Shown here: positions 1 through 4,738 of the stretch, piece after piece
Numbering within the stretch: the first letter of the stretch is position 1
Layout of the letters: each line of letters opens with the position of its first letter
NCBI GenBank assembly: GCA_946482585.1
Contig: CAMLSI010000365.1
Coordinates: 1 to 5,575, forward strand
Source of the DNA: an uncultured Lysobacteraceae bacterium
GTDB taxonomy: Bacteria; Pseudomonadota; Gammaproteobacteria; Xanthomonadales; Rhodanobacteraceae
Reading direction: 5' to 3'
Length of the DNA: 5,575 nucleotides
The notes under the pieces: generated by a model
Seen by the model: the letters and a program-made list of their open reading frames with translations, nothing else
Database searches by the model: none
Told to the model about the DNA's origin: nothing
Position numbers and translations under genes: made by a program

Positions 1-779
1 CCGCGCATGCCGATGCAGGCGCCGATCGGATCGGTGCGGTGGTCGTGCGCGATCACGGCGATCTTGGCGCGGTCGCCCGGATCGCGCGCGGCGGCCTTGA
101 TCTCCACCAGGCCCTGGCCCACTTCCGGCACTTCGAGCTTGAAGAGTTCCATCATGAACTCGGGCGCGGTGCGCGAGATGAAGAGCTGCGGGCCGCGCGC
201 TTCGGCGCGCACGTCGAACAGATAGCCGCGGATGCGGTCGCCGGGGCGCACGACGTCGCGCGGGATGGCCTTGTCCTTCGGGATGTAGGCCTCGGCGTTG
301 CCGCCGAGGTCGACGTAGATGCTGCCGCGCTCCACGCGCTTGACGATGCCGGTGAGCAGTTCGCCGACGCGATCCTTGTAGGCGTCCACCACCTGCGCGC
401 GCTCGGCTTCGCGCACGCGCTGCACGATGACCTGCTTGGCGGCCTGCGCGGCGATGCGGCCGAATTCGGGATTCTCGATCTGTTCCTCGACGAAATCGCC
501 GATGGTGCTGCCGGGCTTTTCGTCCTCGGCATCCATCAGGCGGATCATGCGTTCGGGCGATTCCATGACGATGTCGTCGGGAACGACTTCCCAGCGCCGG
601 AACGTTTCATAGTCGCCGTTATTGCGGTTGATCGACACGCGGATCGAGACGTCCTGGTCGACGTAACGCTTCTTCGCGGCCGAGGCCAGTGCCGCCTCCA
701 TCGCATCGAAGATGACCGCCTTGTCGACGCCCTTCTCGTTGGCAACCGCGTCGACCACCAGCAACAATTCTTTGCTCAT
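1..779 (-). CDS. nusA: Transcription termination/antitermination factor NusA (N-terminal 259 residues, 3' end outside the window)
   Basis: NusA binds RNA polymerase and nascent RNA in the cytoplasm. It promotes pausing and intrinsic termination, and takes part in antitermination and transcription-translation coupling. The visible protein starts MSKELLLVVDAVANEKG and follows the E. coli protein closely. The N-terminal polymerase-binding domain spans about residues 1-130 and includes ETFRRWEVV (58-66) and AAKQVIVQRVREAER (113-127). The S1 domain is about 135-202 (GELLTGIVKRVERG, then NAEAYIPKD). KH1 begins near 203 (PEFMMELFKLEVPEVGQG) and reaches GACIGMR at 253-259, just inside its RNA-binding GxxG loop, where the window ends. 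KH2 and any C-terminal repeats are not visible. The ATG at 779 is chosen because it matches the family N-terminus and has a GGAG 9 nt upstream. It lies 43 nt after rimP, so the two are probably co-transcribed. By family synteny infB should follow to the left (inference). Identification is essentially certain. Confidence 0.97.
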   Translation of the reverse strand, partial: MSKELLLVVDAVANEKGVDKAVIFDAMEAALASAAKKRYVDQDVSIRVSINRNNGDYETFRRWEVVPDDIVMESPERMIRLMDAEDEKPGSTIGDFVEEQIENPEFGRIAAQAAKQVIVQRVREAERAQVVDAYKDRVGELLTGIVKRVERGSIYVDLGGNAEAYIPKDKAIPRDVVRPGDRIRGYLFDVRAEARGPQLFISRTAPEFMMELFKLEVPEVGQGLVEIKAAARDPGDRAKIAVIAHDHRTDPIGACIGMR

Positions 780-788
780 CGTTCGTCA

Positions 789-792
789 CTCC
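789..792 (-). promoter_or_regulatory. Shine-Dalgarno of nusA
   Basis: GGAG on the minus strand ends 9 nt before the nusA ATG. It lies inside the 43-nt rimP-nusA gap and supports the ATG at 779. No terminator hairpin is visible in this gap, consistent with rimP and nusA sharing one transcript. Confidence 0.7.
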
Positions 793-822
793 AGCCGGCG
801 TCGTCGACTCCGGCACTGATCA

Positions 823-1389
823 TTATTTTGGCTTGCGCTGGGTCGCGCCGGGTTTCGCGGTGCCGGGCTTGGCGGCTCCCGGCTTCGCCGGCGGCTTGGC
901 CTTGCCCGAGGGTTTTTCCGGCAGCAGGCCCAATGCGGCGTAGTCGGGCACGATACGCGCCTTCTGCACGTTGTCGTGTGCGACGACGACATCGACGCCG
1001 TCCTGCTCGATCGTGATGCGGTCGCCGTCGACGGCGCGGATCTCGCCCTGCAGGCGGCGCCGGCCTTCGACCGGCAGGTTCAATGAAATCTTGGCTTTTT
1101 CGCCGATGAAACGCGCGAACTGCGCCGGCGTGAACAACGGACGGTCGAGACCCGGCGACGACACTTCGAGCGTATAGCGCCCGCTGATCGGGTCGTTCAC
1201 GTCGAGTTGCGCCGAGAGCTCGCGGCTGACGGCTTCGCAATCGTCGATCGTGATGGGTCGTTCGAGATGGTCGATATAGATGCGCAGCAGGCTATTGCCG
1301 CGGCTGGGCGCGTACTCGATGCCGAGGCATTCGAGGCCCAGGTCGGCAACTACGGGATTGATCAACTGGATGAGTTCGTCGTCTTTCAC
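823..1389 (-). CDS. rimP: Ribosome maturation factor RimP, with a Lys/Pro-rich C-terminal tail
   Basis: RimP binds the free 30S subunit and helps late assembly of its head region, in the cytoplasm. The 188-residue product has the two family domains. The N-terminal alpha/beta domain is about residues 1-82, with LGLECLGIEY (17-26), LLRIYID (34-40), DDCEAVSRELSAQLDV (49-64) and the signature LEVSSPGLDRPLF (74-86). The C-terminal SH3-like domain is about 87-150, with QGEIRAVDGDRITIE (114-128) and VQKARIVPDY (141-150). E. coli RimP is about 150 residues and ends near this point; here about 38 more follow, rich in Lys, Pro, Ala and Gly. I choose the GTG at 1389 because alignment to the E. coli N-terminus ends there. 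The only longer in-frame ATG start (1551) would translate the terminator hairpin at 1412-1431 and adds unrelated residues. No convincing Shine-Dalgarno precedes the GTG, so initiation may be weak or regulated. Confidence 0.95.
   Translation of the reverse strand: MKDDELIQLINPVVADLGLECLGIEYAPSRGNSLLRIYIDHLERPITIDDCEAVSRELSAQLDVNDPISGRYTLEVSSPGLDRPLFTPAQFARFIGEKAKISLNLPVEGRRRLQGEIRAVDGDRITIEQDGVDVVVAHDNVQKARIVPDYAALGLLPEKPSGKAKPPAKPGAAKPGTAKPGATQRKPK
844..888 (-). repeat. Three 15-bp units encoding AKPG(A/T) in the RimP tail
   Basis: Residues 168-182 of RimP read as three five-residue units: AKPGA, AKPGT, AKPGA. At the DNA level they are three in-phase, imperfect 15-bp repeats that differ at synonymous third positions (AAG/AAA for Lys, CCG/CCC for Pro). 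More Lys and Pro residues flank them on both sides. The repeat is a low-complexity, positively charged tail, probably disordered. RNA or ribosome contact is an inference from its charge. Confidence 0.8.
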
Positions 1390-1403
1390 GCTGCATTCTG
1401 CAC

Positions 1404-1431
1404 AAACAAAAAATGGGCACAAAGGCCCATT
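1404..1431 (-). terminator. Intrinsic terminator 2, directly upstream of rimP (candidate attenuator)
   Basis: Read on the minus strand, a perfect 7-bp stem (AATGGGC/GCCCATT, at 1431-1425 and 1418-1412) closes a 6-nt loop. It runs into TTTTTTGTTT, of which two T belong to the stem. The U-tract ends only about 15-18 nt before the rimP GTG, so it cannot be the end of a gene lying between tRNA and rimP. Its position fits a leader terminator through which RNA polymerase must read to express rimP and nusA. Hairpin and U-tract are seen directly; the regulatory role is inferred from position and from known NusA autoregulation in E. coli. Confidence 0.85.
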
Positions 1432-1540
1432 CCATAGTCCGCCGTTGTCTTGCTTCCCAACATCGGCAACGCGCGCATCCTGCGCTGTTCTGCCGTTTCG
1501 GACCGATCGCAGCTCGCTCGATCGCCGATTCGGCTTTAGC
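1432..1540 (-). promoter_or_regulatory. Leader segment between the two terminators, upstream of rimP
   Basis: This 109-nt non-coding stretch lies between terminators 1 and 2. It holds a CGATCG pair at 1504-1509 and 1519-1524 (6-bp stem, 9-nt loop) next to an almost perfect palindrome GCCGA-T-TCGGC at 1524-1534. A weak promoter-like pair, TTGGGA (1460-1455) and TATGGA (1436-1431) with an 18-nt spacer, lies next to terminator 2. No gene is supported here. The segment is probably transcribed leader RNA of the rimP-nusA operon. In E. coli the equivalent metY-rimP leader is known to be processed; I cannot show that from sequence. Confidence 0.45.
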
Positions 1541-1565
1541 AAAAAGGCCACACGAGGTGGCCTTT
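1541..1565 (-). terminator. Intrinsic terminator 1, downstream of tRNA-fMet
   Basis: On the minus strand a perfect 9-bp stem (AAAGGCCAC/GTGGCCTTT, at 1565-1557 and 1551-1543) has a 5-nt loop CTCGT. It ends in five T (1545-1541, three of them shared with the stem). It starts 11 nt after the CCA end of the tRNA, the usual place for a tRNA terminator. Because no terminator is visible between nuoN and the tRNA, it may also end nuo read-through transcripts. The opposite strand has only three T after the stem, so activity in the + direction is doubtful. Confidence 0.88.
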
Positions 1566-1576
1566 CGCTTCGATCC

Positions 1577-1653
1577 TGGTAGCGGGGGCAGGATTTGAAC
1601 CTGCGACCTTCGGGTTATGAGCCCGACGAGCTGCCAGACTGCTCCACCCCGCA
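1577..1653 (-). tRNA. Initiator tRNA-fMet (anticodon CAU)
   Basis: This 77-nt tRNA has an encoded CCA (1579-1577) and folds as a full cloverleaf. The acceptor stem has pairs 2-71 to 7-66 all G-C. The D stem is GAGC/GCTC. The anticodon arm is TCGGG-CTCATAA-CCCGA, and the T arm is GCAGG-TTCAAAT-CCTGC. Two marks identify it as the initiator rather than an elongator: three consecutive G-C pairs at the base of the anticodon stem, which favour P-site entry, and no Watson-Crick pair at 1-72, which formyltransferase requires. Here the 1-72 position is U-U (T at 1653 and T read from 1581), where E. coli has C-A. The rest is nearly identical to E. coli tRNA-fMet. It lies between nuoN and rimP, the same relation to rimP-nusA as metY in E. 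coli. Confidence 0.97.
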
Positions 1654-1666
1654 TCAGAGAAACGGA

Positions 1667-1695
1667 AGTTTACGGATCGTTGAACGATTCCGCAA
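1667..1695 (-). promoter_or_regulatory. Candidate sigma70-type promoter of tRNA-fMet
   Basis: On the minus strand TTGCGG (1695-1690) and TAAACT (1672-1667) are separated by exactly 17 nt. They match the -35 and -10 consensus at 3/6 and 4/6 positions. Transcription would begin near 1660, about 7 nt before the tRNA, a short leader normal for tRNA genes. The spacer holds a small inverted repeat, ATCGT-tca-ACGAT (1688-1676), of unknown meaning. The call rests on spacing and position only. Read-through from nuo is the alternative source of the tRNA. Confidence 0.5.
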
Positions 1696-1715
1696 GCCCT
1701 TTTGAAACGAAACAG

Positions 1716-3158
1716 TTATTTCGCGATGCCGAGCGCCTGCGCGCACCAGCCGTACAACGGTCCCCAGGTGAGGCCGAGTACCAGCAATGCAAGGGCATTG
1801 ACGGAAATGACTGCACGCGCCGGTGCATCGGCCGGCTTCACGATCGCGGCGGCGCCCTCTTCCGGCTCGTCGAAGTACATGACTTTCACGACGCGCAGGT
1901 AGTAGTAGATGCCGACGATGGCGAACACGGCGCCCGAAACGGCGAGCCACAGCGTGCCCGGTACGGCGACCGCTTTGAGGACGAGCAGCTTGCCGAAGAA
2001 TCCGAACAGCGGCGGCACGCCGGCGAGCGAGAACATCGTCAGCGCCATCAGGAACGCATACCACGGCGCGCGCTGGCCGAGCCCCTTGTAGTCGGCGATT
2101 TCCTCGGCTTCGAAGCCCGCGCGCGACAGCAACAGGATGATGCCGAACGCGACGGCCGCGGTCAGCGCGTAGCTGATCGCGTAGAACATGGCTGCGGCGT
2201 AACCCTCGGGCTGGCCGTTGACGAGCCCCAGGAACAGGAAGCCGACGTGCGAGATCGTCGAATACGCGAGCATGCGCTTGAGATTGCTCTGCATGATCGC
2301 GGCGATGTTGCCGATTGCGAGCGAAGCCACCGCGAGCAGCGCGAGCATGAGTTGCCAGTAGCCGCCGAGACCGTCGAGGCCCGACTCGAGCAGACGATAA
2401 GCCATGCCGAACGCCGCGAGCTTCGGCGCCGAGCCGATGAATGCCGTGACCGCCGTGGGAGCGCCCTGGTAGACGTCGGGCAACCACATGTGGAACGGTG
2501 CGGCACCGAATTTGAAGGCGATGCCGACGACGACGAACACGAGACCGAACAGCAGCATGCCGCGCTGAGTGCTCGACGCGGCGACCGCATGGATCGTGCT
2601 CAGGTCGAGCGAGCCGGTCGCGCCGTAGATCATCGACATGCCGTAGAGCAGCATGCCCGACGCGAGCGCGCCCAGAACGAAATATTTCATCGCGGCTTCG
2701 GACGACAGCGGCGAATCGCGATTCAGCGCGACGAGCGCGTACGACGACAGCGCGAGCAGCTCGAGACCGAGATAGACCATGACCAGGTTGCCGGCCGACA
2801 CGAGCAGCATCATGCCGAGCACGCCGAACAGGCAGAGCACGTAGTACTCGCCGACGAACAGCGCGCGATCGCGCAGGTAGGGGCGCGCGTAGACGAACAC
2901 GAGCGCCGTCGTGAGCAGCGCGAACACCTTGAGCACGCTCGCGATGCCGTCGCGGACGAACATGCCGCCGAACGCCGTCGGTTCGCCGAAGTGCTGCAGT
3001 ACGAGCCAGCCGGTCACGGCAAGCACGATGATGGACAGGTAATGGGTGACGCTGCGCTGAGACGGCTTGAGGAAGAGGTCCAGCAGCAACAGTGCGCAGA
3101 TCGCGACCGTCAGGAACGACTCGGGCAGCAGGGTCAGGATGTCGGTGAGGCTAATCAT
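1716..3158 (-). CDS. nuoN: NADH-quinone oxidoreductase subunit N (NuoN)
   Basis: NuoN is an antiporter-like inner-membrane subunit of complex I and forms one proton channel of the membrane arm. The product is 480 residues, almost the same as E. coli NuoN (485), and is hydrophobic throughout, with about 14 membrane helices expected. Key residues are present: Glu133 in YLGLELLALS (TM5), Lys216 in GIAFKFGAAPFHMWLPDVYQ (TM7), Lys246 in SAPKLAAFG (TM8) and Lys390 in FGFFGKLLVLK (TM12). The lysine at the TM12 position, where NuoM has glutamate, is typical of NuoN. Lys158 of the EAAMKYF stretch is also conserved. NLKRMLAYSTISHVGF (292-307) is the family's conserved loop. The ATG at 3158 has AAGGA 6 nt upstream. 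It is the last nuo gene here, 10 nt after nuoM and 62 nt before tRNA-fMet, so it normally ends the nuo transcript. No intrinsic terminator is visible after it. Confidence 0.97.
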   Translation of the reverse strand: MISLTDILTLLPESFLTVAICALLLLDLFLKPSQRSVTHYLSIIVLAVTGWLVLQHFGEPTAFGGMFVRDGIASVLKVFALLTTALVFVYARPYLRDRALFVGEYYVLCLFGVLGMMLLVSAGNLVMVYLGLELLALSSYALVALNRDSPLSSEAAMKYFVLGALASGMLLYGMSMIYGATGSLDLSTIHAVAASSTQRGMLLFGLVFVVVGIAFKFGAAPFHMWLPDVYQGAPTAVTAFIGSAPKLAAFGMAYRLLESGLDGLGGYWQLMLALLAVASLAIGNIAAIMQSNLKRMLAYSTISHVGFLFLGLVNGQPEGYAAAMFYAISYALTAAVAFGIILLLSRAGFEAEEIADYKGLGQRAPWYAFLMALTMFSLAGVPPLFGFFGKLLVLKAVAVPGTLWLAVSGAVFAIVGIYYYLRVVKVMYFDEPEEGAAAIVKPADAPARAVISVNALALLVLGLTWGPLYGWCAQALGIAK

Positions 3159-3164
3159 GGTCGG

Positions 3165-3169
3165 TCCTT
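3165..3169 (-). promoter_or_regulatory. Shine-Dalgarno of nuoN overlapping the nuoM stop codon
   Basis: AAGGA on the minus strand begins with the last base of the nuoM TGA and ends 6 nt before the nuoN ATG. Ribosomes ending on nuoM would stand on the nuoN initiation site, which suggests translational coupling and would favour equal output of two subunits needed in 1:1 ratio (inference). Confidence 0.7.
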
Positions 3170-4722
3170 CACGCGCCCTTGCTGATGACGATGTGCTTCA
3201 CGAGATCGGCGATCGGCGCATCCATGAGATTGCCCAGCGGCTGCGGCCACAGGCCGAACAGCAGCACGGCGATCGCGAGCGTCGCGAGCACGAAGGTCTC
3301 GCGAGCATCCATGTCCTGGAGCTGAGCGACGTTCTCGTTCACGACATCGCCGAAGATCACGCGCTTGACGAGCCAGAGCGTGTATGCCGCGCCGATGATC
3401 AGCGTGAACGCGGCCAGCGCGCCGACCAGCGGGTTGTGCTGGAACGCGGCGAGGATGACCCAGAATTCACCGACGAAACCGCTGGTGCCCGGCAGGCCGC
3501 AGTTCGCCATCGCGAACAGCACGAACAGGGTCGCGAAGCGCGGCATCGTGTTCACGACACCGCCGTAGTCGCGGATCATGCGTGTGTGCATGCGGTCGTA
3601 GAGCACGCCGACGCTCGCGAACATCGCGCCCGAGACGAAACCGTGCGAGATCATCTGCACCATCGCGCCCTGGATGCCGACGGCCGCACCGGTCGCGTTG
3701 CCGCCGCGCGCGAGCGACAGCGAGATGAACACGCCGAGCGTGACGAAGCCCATGTGCGCGATCGACGAATACGCGATCAGCTTCTTCATGTCTTCCTGCA
3801 CGAGCGCGACGTAGCCGACGTAGACGACCGCAATCAGCGACATCGCAATCACGACCCAGGCGTATTCCATGCTCGCGTCGGGGACGATCGGCAGGGAGAA
3901 CCGTATGAAGCCGTAGCCACCGATCTTCAGCATGATCGCCGCCAGGACTACCGAACCACCGGTCGGTGCCTCGACGTGCGCATCCGGCAACCAGGTGTGC
4001 ACCGGCCACATCGGCACTTTCACGGCGAACGCGATCAGGAAGGCGAAAAACAGCCAGGCCTGCTCCTGCGCACCGAGGCCGACCTTGGCGAGCTCCGCGA
4101 GCTCGAACGTACCGGTCTTGAAGTAGAGGTACAGCAGTCCGATCAGCATGAAGATCGAACCGAAGAACGTGTAGATGAAGAACTTCAGGGTCGCGTAGAC
4201 GCGCCGCGCACCACCCCAGACGCCGATCAGGATGAACATCGGGATCAGCATGCCTTCGAAGAAGACATAGAACAGCAGCGCGTCGAGGGCGCAGAACACG
4301 CCGACCATGAGGCCTTCGAGCACGAGCATCGCGGCCATGTATTGCGCGACTTTCTCGTCGACCGAACCCCAGCCGAGGATCACGACGAGCACGCTCGTGA
4401 ACGTCGTCAGCAGTACCAGCGCGACCGAGATGCCATCGACACCGAGGTGGTAGCGCACGTTCAGCGCTTCGATCCAGAGCAGGTTTTCCTGCAGGTGCAT
4501 GTTCTTCAGCAGGCCGAGATCGGACGCACCGGCCGCCGCGACGCTCGCGTTGAAACCCGACAGCATCGCGAGGCTCAGCAGGAACGTGACGACCGCGACG
4601 ACCAGGGCGATCGTGCGCGCGGCGCCCGGACGGCGGTCGCCGGCGAGCAGCACCGGAATCGCGCCGAGGATGGGCAGCCAGATCAGCAGGCTAAGCAAGG
4701 GCCAGTTCGCAAACATTGTCAT
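3169..4722 (-). CDS. nuoM: NADH-quinone oxidoreductase subunit M (NuoM)
   Basis: NuoM is the middle antiporter-like proton-channel subunit of the complex I membrane arm. The product is 517 residues (E. coli NuoM is 509) with a hydrophobic pattern throughout. Essential residues are intact: Glu156 in VFFEGMLIPMF (E. coli Glu144, TM5), Lys235 in FAVKVP (Lys234, TM7), Lys266 in IMLKIGGYG (Lys265, TM8) and Glu419 in GFVGEFW (Glu407, TM12). HTWLPDAHVEAPTGGSV (242-258) and DMKKLIAYSSIAHMGF (311-326) are family signatures. Two in-frame ATGs lie 6 nt apart (4722 and 4716). The second has the better distance to the AAAGGGA upstream (9 nt against 3), so the true protein may be 515 residues. It lies 16 nt after nuoL and 10 nt before nuoN, in one operon. 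Confidence 0.97.
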   Translation of the reverse strand: MTMFANWPLLSLLIWLPILGAIPVLLAGDRRPGAARTIALVVAVVTFLLSLAMLSGFNASVAAAGASDLGLLKNMHLQENLLWIEALNVRYHLGVDGISVALVLLTTFTSVLVVILGWGSVDEKVAQYMAAMLVLEGLMVGVFCALDALLFYVFFEGMLIPMFILIGVWGGARRVYATLKFFIYTFFGSIFMLIGLLYLYFKTGTFELAELAKVGLGAQEQAWLFFAFLIAFAVKVPMWPVHTWLPDAHVEAPTGGSVVLAAIMLKIGGYGFIRFSLPIVPDASMEYAWVVIAMSLIAVVYVGYVALVQEDMKKLIAYSSIAHMGFVTLGVFISLSLARGGNATGAAVGIQGAMVQMISHGFVSGAMFASVGVLYDRMHTRMIRDYGGVVNTMPRFATLFVLFAMANCGLPGTSGFVGEFWVILAAFQHNPLVGALAAFTLIIGAAYTLWLVKRVIFGDVVNENVAQLQDMDARETFVLATLAIAVLLFGLWPQPLGNLMDAPIADLVKHIVISKGA

Positions 4723-4725
4723 TAT

Positions 4726-4732
4726 TCCCTTT
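4726..4732 (-). promoter_or_regulatory. Shine-Dalgarno of nuoM
   Basis: AAAGGGA on the minus strand lies in the 16-nt nuoL-nuoM gap. Its end is 3 nt from the first candidate ATG (4722) and 9 nt from the second (4716), so it favours the second as the working start. Confidence 0.6.
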
Positions 4733-4738
4733 GCTCGC

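Noticed and set aside
39..1016. Open frame of 325 codons on the + strand, opposite nusA and rimP
   Set aside because: Antisense shadow of two conserved genes in high-GC DNA, with no family resemblance.
1390..1551. 54-residue N-terminal extension of RimP starting at ATG 1551
   Set aside because: It would translate terminator 2 and the non-coding leader. RimP homology begins at the GTG at 1389.
1577..1653. tRNA gene as an integration site for a genomic island
   Set aside because: Both flanks are ordinary chromosomal genes in conserved order. No integrase and no repeated tRNA 3' end is visible in the window.
1577..1653. Elongator tRNA-Met as identity of the CAU tRNA
   Set aside because: The three G-C pairs closing the anticodon loop and the unpaired 1-72 position are initiator features, and the sequence is nearly that of E. 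coli tRNA-fMet.
1292..1654. Minus-strand frame of 120 codons running through tRNA-fMet and both terminators
   Set aside because: Its N-terminal part is simply the tRNA sequence translated, a well-known source of false proteins. The rest crosses two hairpins and overlaps rimP out of frame.
1617..3185. Open frame of 522 codons on the + strand, opposite nuoN
   Set aside because: It is antisense to a clear nuoN and its product is a featureless string of Arg, Glu, Asp, His and Gln, as expected when a hydrophobic high-GC gene is read backwards. It also starts inside the tRNA.
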